NCBI RefSeq assembly: GCF_016901575.1
Contig: NZ_JACJKQ010000006.1
Coordinates: 1 to 64,000, forward strand
DNA from: Enorma phocaeensis
Lineage (GTDB): Bacteria > Actinomycetota > Coriobacteriia > Coriobacteriales > Coriobacteriaceae
DNA: 64,000 nt
Direction of reading: 5' to 3'
In this document: positions 9,732 through 18,100 of the stretch, piece after piece
How the letters are laid out: each line of letters begins with the position of its first letter
Position numbering within the stretch: position 1 is the stretch's first letter
Position numbers and translations under genes: made by a program
Notes under the pieces: model-generated
What the model was told of the DNA's origin: nothing
What the model saw: the letters and a program-made list of their open reading frames with translations, nothing else
The model's database searches: none

Positions 9732-10460
9732 ATGGCGCAAGACTCGAAGCCCGGCACGATGCGCGTCTCGAGCTGGCGGCAGTATCGGGCGCTCTTGCTC
9801 AAAGACTTGAGGCAAGAGGTGCGCACGCGTGAGATGCTCACCTCCATGGTGGTCTACGCGCTGCTCGTGCTCACCATCTATGGCGCGGCGCTCGCGCAGG
9901 TGGGTGACCGCGTCGAGGTGGTGTCGTTTGCTGGAGGCCTGCTGTGGGCGCTCATCATCTTCACGAGCTTGCTCGGTCTCAACCGCAGCTTCTCGCATGA
10001 GACCGAGTCAGGCTGCCTTGAGGGCATCCTGTTGGCCCCGGTGGATCGCGCCGTGGTGTTTTTGGCCAAGGCGACGTCAAACCTCATCTTCTTGGCGTTG
10101 GTGGAGCTCATCACCGTGCCGCTGTTCTTCCTCTTTTTCCTGTCGGGCGCGGAGCTTGCATCCACGACGCCCATGATGCTCCTGCCGCTGGTCGTGGGGA
10201 CGATCGGCGTTGCCGGCGTGGGCACGCTGCTATCCACCATGACCATCGATACCAGGGGCCGCGATGTGCTGCTGGCGATCCTGTTCATCCCCGTGGTGTT
10301 CCCGCTGCTGTATGCGTGCGTGTCGGCCACCAGCGTTGCGCTCATGGGGGTCGAGGGAACCTTCGGCACGTTTTGGACCTCGCTTGCGCTGGCAGGCGCC
10401 TACGACGTGATCATGATCGCCGCGGCATGGGGCCTCTACGAGTTCGTCGTGGACGCCTGA
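9732..10460 (+). CDS. ccmB: Cytochrome c maturation permease CcmB
   Basis: A 242-residue membrane protein with six predicted helices and the family features LLKDLRQEVRTRE near the N-terminus and SHETESGCLEGILLAP in the middle. It forms the membrane partner of the CcmA ATPase. The ATG follows the ccmA stop with no gap, and an SD-like GGGATGGGGG lies inside the end of ccmA. It ends the first ccm transcription block: a separate promoter-like sequence precedes ccmC. Confidence 0.92.
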   Translation: MAQDSKPGTMRVSSWRQYRALLLKDLRQEVRTREMLTSMVVYALLVLTIYGAALAQVGDRVEVVSFAGGLLWALIIFTSLLGLNRSFSHETESGCLEGILLAPVDRAVVFLAKATSNLIFLALVELITVPLFFLFFLSGAELASTTPMMLLPLVVGTIGVAGVGTLLSTMTIDTRGRDVLLAILFIPVVFPLLYACVSATSVALMGVEGTFGTFWTSLALAGAYDVIMIAAAWGLYEFVVDA

Positions 10461-10488
10461 GCGTCGGACTCGTCCGTGGACGCGCCCT

Positions 10489-10515
10489 CTAGTAGACTAG
10501 GGGGCGCTGTATAAT
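10489..10515 (+). promoter_or_regulatory. Promoter with overlapping inverted repeat, upstream of ccmC
   Basis: A perfect TATAAT lies at 10510-10515. The -35 position has no TTGACA-like hexamer. It overlaps the inverted repeat CTAGT-AG-ACTAG (10489-10500), which would be well placed for an activator or repressor. This suggests ccmC-ccmD can be transcribed separately from ccmE-F-A-B. Confidence 0.5.
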
Positions 10516-10559
10516 GCGAGTGTTTCACAATGGTAACTCTTAAGGGAAGGGAGGGCGCT

Positions 10560-11585
10560 ATGGCAGCGGATTCTCCTGTCCGGGCATCTTCTGGCGGCTC
10601 GCCCGCGCGCGGTGGCCTCATCGATCGCCTGACATTCGCGGCGCTGGTGCTGGGCGTGCTGCTGACCGCCATCGATGTGGTGTGGACGTTTACGCTCGCA
10701 CCCATGGTCCAGGGGGCAGAGCTCTCGGAGCCTGCCATCATCGGAGGAACGCAGGTCACAACCAAGCTGCTGCTCAGCCAGAAGATTTTCTACCTGCATG
10801 TTCCGGTGGCGGTTGCGTCGTTTGTGGTCATGTTTTTCGCTGCGCTGTGGGCGGTGCGCTTTCTTATGACCAAGGACCGTGCGTTTGACCTTCGCTCGAA
10901 GACCGCCATGGAGGTCACGCTCGCCTTTATCGTCGCGACCATGATCTCGGGCGATTTGTGGACGCGCTTCGAGTGGGGCGTGTGGTGGGTCTGGGAGCCG
11001 CGGCTCACGACCTACTTCATCCTCATGCTGCTGGTGATCGGGTACTTTATTTTGCGCAATGCGCTCGACGACCCGGAGCGGCGCGCACGCTTTTGCGCCG
11101 TCTTCTGCGTGGTCGCGTTCATCGATGCACCGATTTCATTCATGATCACCCGCCTGGTGCCGTCATCGATTCATCCGGTGGTCTTTCGCACCGACAGCGG
11201 CTTGCCGCCCATGATGCTGATACCGTTTTTGTTGGGGCTGTTCGGCATGCTGTTCATTGCGTTTGCGCTTACCAGGCTTGCCCTGCGCATCAATGCCGAT
11301 GCCCAGGAAGTCGAGGACCTGAAGGAGCGTCTGGAAGAGCAGGATGCATGGAAGTCTCGCGCCGCTGCCGACGCCGCGTTCGAGCGCCTTCGCGCTGGAG
11401 CGAGGGAAGCCGTCGCGGCTGACGAGGCGCCGGCCCGCGCAGATTCTCCGGACGCGTCGACGACGGGCGCCGCTACAGGCGCTGCCGCCGATGGGGCGGG
11501 GGTCTCCACGACGGCACATGCCGAGGTGGCACCCGCCGATTCCGAATCGCCCGACACCCACCTTGATAGCTCCCAGGAGGCATAG
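10560..11585 (+). CDS. ccmC: Heme handling protein CcmC with C-terminal extension
   Basis: CcmC loads heme onto CcmE. Six membrane helices and the WWD motif EWGVWWVWEPRLTTY (about 139-153, with Glu in place of the usual Asp) are visible, as are the flanking external His candidates in YLHVP and SSIHPV. About 90 extra C-terminal residues form a charged coiled stretch (VEDLKERLEEQDAWKSRAA) followed by an Ala/Asp/Ser-rich tail absent from typical CcmC of about 245 residues. I chose the ATG at 10560 because GGGAGGG lies just upstream; an in-frame ATG at 10530 lies too close to the -10 box. Confidence 0.9.
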   Translation: MAADSPVRASSGGSPARGGLIDRLTFAALVLGVLLTAIDVVWTFTLAPMVQGAELSEPAIIGGTQVTTKLLLSQKIFYLHVPVAVASFVVMFFAALWAVRFLMTKDRAFDLRSKTAMEVTLAFIVATMISGDLWTRFEWGVWWVWEPRLTTYFILMLLVIGYFILRNALDDPERRARFCAVFCVVAFIDAPISFMITRLVPSSIHPVVFRTDSGLPPMMLIPFLLGLFGMLFIAFALTRLALRINADAQEVEDLKERLEEQDAWKSRAAADAAFERLRAGAREAVAADEAPARADSPDASTTGAATGAAADGAGVSTTAHAEVAPADSESPDTHLDSSQEA

Positions 11586-11587
11586 CC

Positions 11588-11782
11588 ATGGATCCCATTC
11601 TTGCCGAGGTGTACTCCACCGTACTTCCCGCCGCCCCGTTTGTAATCGCAGCCTATGTTGGCATTTGGATCGCGTTGTTTGCCTATGTGTTCGTGCTGTC
11701 GCGTCGTGCCAAGCGCACGCGCGAGGACATCGACGCGCTTCGCGAGGCGCTCAAGTCCCGCGAAGACAGGCTCAAGGAGTAG
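11588..11782 (+). CDS. ccmD: Small membrane protein CcmD
   Basis: A 64-residue protein with one membrane helix (PFVIAAYVGIWIALFAYVFV) and a basic cytoplasmic tail that turns into a short charged helix (SRRAKRTREDIDALREAL). This is the CcmD architecture; CcmD helps release holo-CcmE from the CcmABC complex. It starts two bases after ccmC and has AGGAGG in the ccmC 3' end. No ccmG, ccmH or ccmI follows, so thiol reduction of apocytochrome must be encoded elsewhere. Confidence 0.85.
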   Translation: MDPILAEVYSTVLPAAPFVIAAYVGIWIALFAYVFVLSRRAKRTREDIDALREALKSREDRLKE

Positions 11783-11921
11783 GGGCGCGCACCGGGACGT
11801 CGATGATCTCCCGCCGATGTCTGCGGCGTGGGGTTTCGTGCCTGCCGCCGCCTTTACGGTGGCATATTGCGGGGACATATTTGACGGAAATGTGGAGCAT
11901 CTTGTTATGTGAACCGCGTGC

Positions 11922-11950
11922 TTGCCATCAGGGGCCGTCCATCGTAATAT
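11922..11950 (+). promoter_or_regulatory. Promoter of tRNA-fMet
   Basis: TTGCCA (11922-11927) and TAATAT (11945-11950) are separated by exactly 17 bases, and the tRNA begins 31 bases after the -10. Confidence 0.65.
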
Positions 11951-11980
11951 ATCTTTCTGCGCTGAGGCGCAGCCAGACAT

Positions 11981-12057
11981 TGCGGGGTGGAGCAGTCTGG
12001 TAGCTCGCCGGGCTCATAACCCGGAGGTCGTAGGTTCAAATCCTGCCCCCGCGACCA
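11981..12057 (+). tRNA. Initiator tRNA-Met (CAT)
   Basis: A 77-base cloverleaf with encoded CCA and anticodon CAT. Initiator hallmarks are three consecutive G-C pairs in the anticodon stem (GGG CTCATAA CCC), a purine11-pyrimidine24 pair (A11-T24) in the D arm, and no Watson-Crick pair at 1-72. Here that position is T1-G72, a wobble rather than the C-A mismatch of E. coli. Confidence 0.96.
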
Positions 12058-12068
12058 AGAATTCGCAG

Positions 12069-12097
12069 CCCGGAGGTCTTATGGCCTTCGGGTTTTT
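12069..12097 (+). terminator. Intrinsic terminator after tRNA-fMet
   Basis: CCCGGAGGTC pairs with GGCCTTCGGG around a TTAT loop (two wobble pairs), followed directly by TTTTT at 12093-12097. Confidence 0.85.
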
Positions 12098-12298
12098 GCA
12101 TGTGCACCTACCTGACAGTTCGCCGGCAATCTCTCATGGTCGCAGCGACGAGAAAGCTCTCCCATACTGCCCTGTAGCCATCGGAAGGCGGACGACTCGA
12201 TTTGTATGCATGGCGACCCCGGTGTGTTAAGCGTTGGTGTGGGGTTCGGATTCGTTTTCGGAGATAAAAACAAGGGCTTTTCACGTTGGAAGCGGAAG

Positions 12299-12508
12299 AA
12301 TATGGCCGTTTTTGCCAGATACGAACGATTGCGCCTGCCTGCAGAACGGCTCCTCGCGGAGCGAGGACAAAACAGCAGAAATCTAATGAATATAATTGGC
12401 AAACTTGATGTGATTAATGCATATTACTGTATGCCGACCCATCGGATGACGGAGGGTGGGGTCGCAGCTGTTGTTTAATCGTTCGTATCTGGCAAAAACG
12501 GCCAAATA
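12299..12508. mobile_element. MITE-like element with 28-bp terminal inverted repeats
   Basis: Bases 12303-12330 and 12477-12504 are perfect 28-bp inverted repeats (TGGCCGTTTTTGCCAGATAC and onward), 146 bases apart. The element is flanked on both sides by AATA (12299-12302 and 12505-12508), which looks like a target-site duplication. The interior has no gene; it includes a small stem (CGGCTCCTCGCGGAGCGAGG region) and is richer in A+T. No transposase is present. The rest of the gap up to 12767 shows nothing else I can support. Confidence 0.7.
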
Positions 12509-12767
12509 ATCAAAAACGAACGAAAAAAGCGTGCCCATGCGTTCAAGGTGTATCAAGTTGTATGAGCGTCTGGAGGGCAGATTGGCGGCTCCTGCGTAAG
12601 ATGACGGCGAGCGCGCAGTCATGTAGCGTGTCCACGGAGCGGGCCCTGCTCCAAATCTTGGAGACAGGACCCGCAAGCGGCTTGCAAGCAGAGGGAGGGC
12701 TGAAGAGGGCGTTGCGACGGCCCGCCCCCCTGCCGCGGCAGGAAAAGGCGGCAGGTCGGATTGTTTG

Positions 12768-13085
12768 CTAGGCGCGGCGAATGCGGACGGCGGTCCCCGA
12801 GGCAACGGTCATGATCATGCCTTCGAACGTTTCATAGCCCAGCGAGGCGCCGACCACCGCGTTTGCTCCAAGTTCCTCGGCGCGTTGCATCATCTCAGAG
12901 ATGACCTCTTCACGCGCACGCTGCATCTCGTCTTCATAGCCTGCGGAGCGGCCGCCAAACACGTTGCGGAGGCTTGCGCCCAGGTCGCGGAACATATTGA
13001 CGCCCATGACGGCCTCTCCGGCGACGATTCCGAGGTATTCGGTGACCTGATATCCAGAGATGTCGGGTGTGGTGGTTACGATCAT
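12768..13085 (-). CDS. YbjQ/UPF0145 family protein
   Basis: A 105-residue protein of the heavy-metal-binding-like YbjQ family. The family pattern is clear: [11 protein letters not shown] at the start, [16 protein letters not shown], then [22 protein letters not shown] and a C-terminal strand with GTAVRI. Members form small barrel pentamers; their cellular role is unsettled. The start at 13085 has AAAGGAG upstream; the frame extends about 30 codons further but with no SD there. Confidence 0.88.
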   Translation of the reverse strand: MIVTTTPDISGYQVTEYLGIVAGEAVMGVNMFRDLGASLRNVFGGRSAGYEDEMQRAREEVISEMMQRAEELGANAVVGASLGYETFEGMIMTVASGTAVRIRRA

Positions 13086-13599
13086 GATTCGCTCCTTTCG
13101 CGAGATAAGGACTTGGCATAGGGGCGGGCGGTGCTTGCACGTTCCTTGCTGTGACAGGAGGACGCGACGCATCGGGGGCTCTTGCGCGGCCGTCCTTGTG
13201 CAATGTAACAGGGCGGGCGCTTGGCGCAGCCGGATGTCCTCGTCCGATTAGCCCCAGTATACGGTGGCGGCGGTAAAGAAGGTCTCAAGGAAGCCTAAAG
13301 ACTGGCGGGTGGTAGAAAGAGGTCCGCAGCAGGACCTATGGTGGGTCTTATGGGACGCAGGCCGCATGTGTCCAAAGGCCCGGCCATGTGGCAGGGCCGA
13401 GCCGGGCGGATGGCCGGATCACGCCGGGGGCGATGCCGGGCGTTGTCGGGGAAGGTCGCATTTCGGCGTCAGCCATGGCGGCCGCCCTCCGCACGCCCCG
13501 CGTCGGGCAGGGGCGGCTGGATTGGGGCGCAAGGCTAGGGCGACGCGAAAGCGTGGGAAGGATTCGGGTATGCTGTGGGAAACGCTCCGGGAGGTTCGC
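13086..13599. other. Intergenic region between ybjQ and a small membrane gene
   Basis: Open frames here lack ribosome binding sites. A short stem AGGTCC/GGACCT lies at 13320-13337. TATGCT at 13569-13574 is a probable -10 for the downstream gene, and the same GGGTATGCTGT string precedes the SPFH gene at about 15292. I recognise no RNA family here. Confidence 0.4.
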
Positions 13600-13794
13600 A
13601 TGCCCTACATCTATTTGATCATCGCCGTGCTCGTGATCGCAGCCGTCATCTCGTTGGTCTTTTCATTCTTGGGGATTCTCTTGGTGGGGGCGCTGCGTCT
13701 GCTGCCCATCGTTTTTATAGCGCTGCTTATCGCCGTCTTGATAGGCAAGGTGAGGATCACCGTCGTACATGGCAAGAAGCGGGATGATGACTAG
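13600..13794 (+). CDS. Small two-helix membrane protein
   Basis: A 64-residue hydrophobic protein, MPYIYLIIAVLVIAAVISLV at its start, with a second helix (LRLLPIVFIALLIAVLIG) and a short basic/acidic tail (HGKKRDDD). I do not recognise the family. GGGAGG lies six bases before the ATG at 13600. An earlier in-frame ATG at 13570 overlaps the likely -10 TATGCT and is therefore less likely. A hairpin follows at about 13811-13842 (GCGACG...CCCCTC-TCC-GAGGGG...CGTCGC). Confidence 0.65.
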   Translation: MPYIYLIIAVLVIAAVISLVFSFLGILLVGALRLLPIVFIALLIAVLIGKVRITVVHGKKRDDD

Positions 13795-13953
13795 GAGGGC
13801 TCCGTCTTCTGCGACGCCCGCCCCTCTCCGAGGGGACGTCGCCGTTCCCGGCAAAGCGCTTTGCACGCACCGTTGCGAGGGGTATCGTGAAGGTTCCGCC
13901 GCCCGCGGGCAAGCCGTCCCGCGGCCGGACCATCCCTATCGAGAGGAGCGTCC

Positions 13954-15204
13954 ATGGCGTATTCGATTCTTGCGCAGGAGGATCCCGAGGTCGCGTCTGC
14001 TATCGGCCGCGAGCTTGCCCGCGAACGCGACACCATAGAGCTTATCGCTTCGGAGAACATCGTGTCCCCCGCCGTTCTCGAGGCGGTGGGAAGCATCCTT
14101 ACCAATAAGTATGCAGAGGGCTATCCGCGCCGTCGCTACTACGGCGGCTGCGAGGCGGTGGACGTGGTGGAGGACATCGCTCGCGAGCGTGCATGCCGGC
14201 TCTTTGGGTGCCGGCATGCCAACGTCCAGCCCCATTCGGGCGCCAACGCCAACCTGGCGGCGTATGCGGCGCTGCTCGAGCCTGGTGACACGGTCATCGG
14301 CATGCGCCTTGACCAGGGAGGGCATCTCACCCATGGTTCTCCGGTCAACTATTCGGGACGCCTCTATCGCTTTCTGTCTTACGGCCTCGATCCCAAGACC
14401 GAGACCATCGACTACGACGGTCTTGAGGACCTTGCCCGGCGCGAGCGCCCCAGGCTTATCGTCGGCGGCGCATCGGCGTATCCGCGAACGATCGATTTCG
14501 AGCGCCTCGCCTCAATCGCGCACGGGGTGGGTGCGCGGCTCATGGTCGACATGGCCCATATCGCAGGTCTCGTCGCAGCAGGCGTGCATCCCTCGCCCGT
14601 GCCCTATGCCGATGTGGTGACCTCGACCAGCCACAAGACCCTGCGTGGTCCTCGCGGCGGATTCATCCTAACCAACGACGACGAGCTCGCCCGCGCGGTC
14701 GACAAGGCGGTGTTTCCCGGGACGCAGGGAGGTCCCCTCATGCATGTCATCGCCGGCAAGGCGGTGGCGTTTGGCGAGGCCCTGACGCCGGAGTTCGCTT
14801 CATACATCGAGCGCGTGGTGAAAAACTGCCACGCGATGGGCGAAGGGCTGGTCGACGGCGGCCTTCGCCTGGTTTCCGGCGGAACCGACAACCATCTGTG
14901 TCTGGTCGACCTGACGGCTTCGGGCGTGACGGGCAAGGAGGCCGAGCAGCTGCTCGATGGCGTCGGGCTCACGGTGAACAAGAATGCGATTCCGGGAGAG
15001 CCCCGATCGCCGTTCGTGACGAGCGGCATTCGCGTGGGGTCTGCCGCAGGAACCACGCGCGGCTTCACCGAGCAGGAGTTCTACGAGATCGGCGCGCTCG
15101 TGGCCCGTTCCGTCTTCCACGCGGGGGACGAGAACGGGCTCGGCGAGGTGCGCGTCCGCGTGCGCGAGCTGCTCGCCGCCCATCCGCTCTATCCTGAGCT
15201 CTAG
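13954..15204 (+). CDS. glyA: Serine hydroxymethyltransferase
   Basis: A 416-residue PLP enzyme that interconverts serine and glycine and supplies methylene-tetrahydrofolate, so it links to the folate gene earlier in the window. Family motifs include [47 protein letters not shown] and [12 protein letters not shown] with the PLP-binding Lys at about 228. Length is normal. GAGAGGAGCG precedes the ATG. It has its own transcription unit between two unrelated membrane-protein genes. Confidence 0.97.
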   Translation: MAYSILAQEDPEVASAIGRELARERDTIELIASENIVSPAVLEAVGSILTNKYAEGYPRRRYYGGCEAVDVVEDIARERACRLFGCRHANVQPHSGANANLAAYAALLEPGDTVIGMRLDQGGHLTHGSPVNYSGRLYRFLSYGLDPKTETIDYDGLEDLARRERPRLIVGGASAYPRTIDFERLASIAHGVGARLMVDMAHIAGLVAAGVHPSPVPYADVVTSTSHKTLRGPRGGFILTNDDELARAVDKAVFPGTQGGPLMHVIAGKAVAFGEALTPEFASYIERVVKNCHAMGEGLVDGGLRLVSGGTDNHLCLVDLTASGVTGKEAEQLLDGVGLTVNKNAIPGEPRSPFVTSGIRVGSAAGTTRGFTEQEFYEIGALVARSVFHAGDENGLGEVRVRVRELLAAHPLYPEL

Positions 15205-15331
15205 CGCGGTCTCCGCCCGCCGCCTGCGTTGCGCCGTCTGGCGATGGGCGCGAGATTTGATGCGCCCCTGATATCGGCATGCCATGAATCGGGTATGCTG
15301 TCCTCAACCGTTCCCGATTGAAGGAGCAACC

Positions 15332-16297
15332 ATGTTCTACTCCATCGGCAATCTGCTTGGTGGCCTGTTCGGCCTGATTGTGCTCGTTGTGCTGGTCGTG
15401 ATCATCCTCTTGAACACGCTGTTCGTGGTCAAGCAGCAGCACGCGGTCATCATCGAGCGCCTAGGCAAGTTCAACCGAATCGTGGGCGCGGGAATCCACG
15501 CGAAGATTCCCATCATCGACCGCAAGGCGGCGACGGTGAGCCTGCGTACCATGAAGAACGGGTTCGACATCGATGCCAAGACCGAAGACAACGTGACGAT
15601 CGGCCTCGAGGTGTCGGCCCAGTATCACGTGAGCTACGAGATGGGATCGGGCCCCGCGGATTCCGGCGTCTACAAGAGCTACTACATGCTGCAGCAGCCG
15701 GTTGCCCAGATGCGCGATTTCATCACCGACGCCCTGCGCTCCTCCATTCCGGTCTACACCCTCGACGAGGTCTTTGCAAAAAAGGATGACATCGCCAAAG
15801 ACGTGAACGCCACCGTGTCCGAGCAGATGGCCGCCTACGGCTTCACGCTCGTGTCGACCCTCATCACGCGCATCGCGCTGCCCGCCGAGGTCGAGGACTC
15901 CATGAACCAGATCAACGCCGCGCAGCGTACCAAGGCTGCCGCGCAGGATCTCGCCGAGGCGGACCGAATCCGTCGCGTCACCGAGGCAAAGGCCGAGGCT
16001 GAGGCCATGGAGAAGGCGGGCGAGGGCATCGCCAACCAGCGCAAGGCCATCGCCATCGGCATCAAGGACTCGCTCGAGACCATCCAGGAGACCGGCGTGG
16101 GCAACGACGAGGCCAACCAGCTGTTCATGTTCACGCAGTGGGCGGAGATGATGACGGAGTTCGCACGCACCGGCAAGAGCTCCACCGTGGTGCTTCCGGC
16201 GGACTTCACGCAGACCGCCTCGATGTTCGAGCAGATGGTCGCGGCGACGGAGACCCATGAGCAAGCGGGCGCTCCGGCGTCGATGCCAAAAGAGTAG
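15332..16297 (+). CDS. SPFH (stomatin/prohibitin) family membrane protein
   Basis: A 321-residue protein with one N-terminal membrane segment (GLIVLVVLVVIILLNTLFVV), an SPFH domain (QQHAVIIERLGKFNRIVGAG through ALRSSIPVYTLDEVFAKKDDI) and an Ala/Glu-rich coiled coil (LAEADRIRRVTEAKAEAEAM). Such proteins assemble into large rings that organise membrane microdomains or protect proteases. No NfeD partner is adjacent, which would have suggested the slipin/NfeD pair. The ATG at 15332 has AAGGAG upstream. Confidence 0.9.
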   Translation: MFYSIGNLLGGLFGLIVLVVLVVIILLNTLFVVKQQHAVIIERLGKFNRIVGAGIHAKIPIIDRKAATVSLRTMKNGFDIDAKTEDNVTIGLEVSAQYHVSYEMGSGPADSGVYKSYYMLQQPVAQMRDFITDALRSSIPVYTLDEVFAKKDDIAKDVNATVSEQMAAYGFTLVSTLITRIALPAEVEDSMNQINAAQRTKAAAQDLAEADRIRRVTEAKAEAEAMEKAGEGIANQRKAIAIGIKDSLETIQETGVGNDEANQLFMFTQWAEMMTEFARTGKSSTVVLPADFTQTASMFEQMVAATETHEQAGAPASMPKE

Positions 16298-16371
16298 CCA
16301 TCTGGCCTGAGCGGCGCGCAGCGTCTCGGCGGCCATTCTGCTGAGAGCAGAAGTCATAGGGGTTTTGATGG

Positions 16372-16396
16372 GGCCGTCTCCCCGAGGGAGGCGGCC
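16372..16396. terminator. Hairpin between convergent genes
   Basis: GGCCGTCTCCC pairs with GGGAGGCGGCC (one wobble) around a three-base loop. It lies between the SPFH gene and the convergent gene ending at 16531. A TTTT run on the left side helps leftward termination little, so activity is uncertain. Confidence 0.5.
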
Positions 16397-16530
16397 TCAG
16401 TCATGCTATGAGAGGGACCCGTCGCACCGTCGGATGCAGCGAGGGCGTCTTTGCACGGCGGGCTTGCCGCAAGGCAGGGGTGGGGCCGTGCCCGCGGCGG
16501 GGGCGGCCTGCAAGAGCGCGGGCGGCGGCG

Positions 16531-17700
16531 TTACCAGAGCCTGAAGAGGCTTTGGATGTTCCCCTCCCAGTCCTCGCTGTCGCGCGTGAGCGTCGCCGGG
16601 GAGGTCGAGGCGTCGGCGGCGTAGTCCTGCAGGAAGTAGTCGCGCGACTCGGCTTCGTCCAGGGCGCGCTCCTTGGCGTCCTCGAGCGCCTGGGCAATTT
16701 GGGCGCGCTGGTCGTCATCAAACACCATGTCGGTACGATATATGTCCGAATACTCGCTGAAGATGAACGAGCTCACGTAGTAGGCGATGTCGCCCGCATT
16801 GGGCACGGTCGCGTCGAAATACACGGTCGCCGTGGCGCTGAAGCCGTCGTAGGAATCAAGGTAGGAGTAGGCATCGGTGATCTCGAACGTCATGGTGTCG
16901 AGTATCCACCTCGCCACCTCGTAGCTGTCGACGCCGGCGTTTTCCGCGCTCGTTCCGCAATACGAGTTGAAGGACTCGGCGAAGTCGTCGCCTATGCGCT
17001 TGACGAGCGTCCCGTCGGCGTCGGCGACGAGCGCCTCGAGGTCCGCCTGGGTCTGGTCTTGCGCGTCTTGCGCGACGTCGTCTTCGAGCTGCTCAATTTC
17101 GCTGTAGGTGAGTCCGTTGCCATAGGTGTTGTCATCGCCGGCGTCGTCGCTGTAGTCATAGGAATACGAGACACTGTAGTGATCGGTGAAGAAGGCCTGG
17201 TCGATCGTGTCGACGGTGGCGGAGCAGGCGGCCTCAAGCAGACCGACGCCGCCGCTGAAGAGGAAAAGGACGACGATGATGGTGATGCATCCTTTGTTGC
17301 GCTTGCCTCCGCGGGCGCTTTGTTGGGCGCGTTTGGCCTCTCGGGCTGCCTGGCGGGCGAGCTTGATTGATGCGCGGGCGCGCTCTGCCGCTACGGTGCC
17401 CGGCGTACCATCGGTCGAGGGCGCCTCGTAGGCGTCGGGAAGTTCGGTGGGGGCGCGATAGCCGTCGTCGCTTTTCGTCGAACGGCGGCGTGTGGAAGAT
17501 GGATCCGATTTGGGCCGCTGCCTGCGTTTGTGGGGCCTGTCAAAACTCCTGGGCCGTCCAGCGCCTCGAGGCGCCCGCTCCTCCGATGGCTCTACGTCGC
17601 CAGAATCCATCACCTGGTCGCCGCTCGGCATTATGGGGTCTGGTGCGTTGAAGGGGTCGATTTGGGGTTCTTCGGTGCGGGGGCGCTGGTTCCAGCTCAT
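16531..17700 (-). CDS. Single-pass membrane protein of unknown function
   Basis: A 389-residue protein I do not recognise. Residues 1-135 are a polar, Arg/Lys/Pro/Ser-rich cytoplasmic part (RPHKRRQRPKSDPSSTRRRS) ending in a basic helix (ASIKLARQAAREAKRAQQSA). One membrane segment follows (CITIIVVLFLFSGGVGLLEA), then an acidic Tyr/Asp-rich extracellular part of about 230 residues with two Cys. The layout resembles type II anchored coriobacterial envelope proteins. GAGGTGA lies before the ATG at 17700. Confidence 0.7.
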   Translation of the reverse strand: MSWNQRPRTEEPQIDPFNAPDPIMPSGDQVMDSGDVEPSEERAPRGAGRPRSFDRPHKRRQRPKSDPSSTRRRSTKSDDGYRAPTELPDAYEAPSTDGTPGTVAAERARASIKLARQAAREAKRAQQSARGGKRNKGCITIIVVLFLFSGGVGLLEAACSATVDTIDQAFFTDHYSVSYSYDYSDDAGDDNTYGNGLTYSEIEQLEDDVAQDAQDQTQADLEALVADADGTLVKRIGDDFAESFNSYCGTSAENAGVDSYEVARWILDTMTFEITDAYSYLDSYDGFSATATVYFDATVPNAGDIAYYVSSFIFSEYSDIYRTDMVFDDDQRAQIAQALEDAKERALDEAESRDYFLQDYAADASTSPATLTRDSEDWEGNIQSLFRLW

Positions 17701-17804
17701 GGCTTCACCTCGTCATGAGAACATGTGCGCGGTGCCTCATGGCCGGAGGTGCCGCGCGAATGGCGGGCGGGTAGGTGCCCGGCTGCGCCGGACACCCGGT
17801 GTGG

Positions 17805-17978
17805 CTAAAGCGTCCAGTCGTCCTCATCGTCGCCCTGCTTGGGCCCGCGGTCCACGTACAGCTTGTGCGTGCGGCGCTCGAGCACGAAGGCCACGATGGC
17901 GGTGATGACGACGCCTGCGAAGAAGAGCACGGCAAAGCCCTCTCGCGTCCCAAACAAAAAGGTGAAAATCTCGTCCAT
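17805..17978 (-). CDS. 57-residue single-helix membrane protein
   Basis: The minus strand encodes MDEIFTFLFGTREGFAVLFF, a continuing hydrophobic helix (AGVVITAIVAFVLE), a basic junction (RRTHKL) and an acidic tail ending DDEDDWTL. The frame is complete and its composition follows the positive-inside rule. It lies between the previous gene and serS and is read away from serS, under the shared AT-rich promoter region at 18018-18029. The ribosome binding site is weak (AAGTTGG). Function unknown. Confidence 0.55.
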   Translation of the reverse strand: MDEIFTFLFGTREGFAVLFFAGVVITAIVAFVLERRTHKLYVDRGPKQGDDEDDWTL

Positions 17979-18017
17979 CTTGCCAACTTGTCTTCTCGGT
18001 GCGGGACATGACGTAAT

Positions 18018-18029
18018 AAGTATATACTT
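18018..18029. promoter_or_regulatory. Palindromic divergent -10 region upstream of serS
   Basis: AAGTATATACTT is a perfect 12-bp palindrome that provides TATACT in both directions, toward serS and toward the 57-residue gene. Neither direction has a clear -35. Confidence 0.45.
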
Positions 18030-18100
18030 GCGGAAGCGCTGCCACGAGGCGGTGTGTAAAGCCTTTGCAATCGAGACGCATATCTAACCCGGAGGGGATC

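Noticed and set aside
13260-13570. Possible structured RNA (SRP RNA, RNase P RNA or riboswitch) upstream of the small membrane gene
   Set aside because: Only short stems are visible and none of the conserved core sequences of these RNAs is present.
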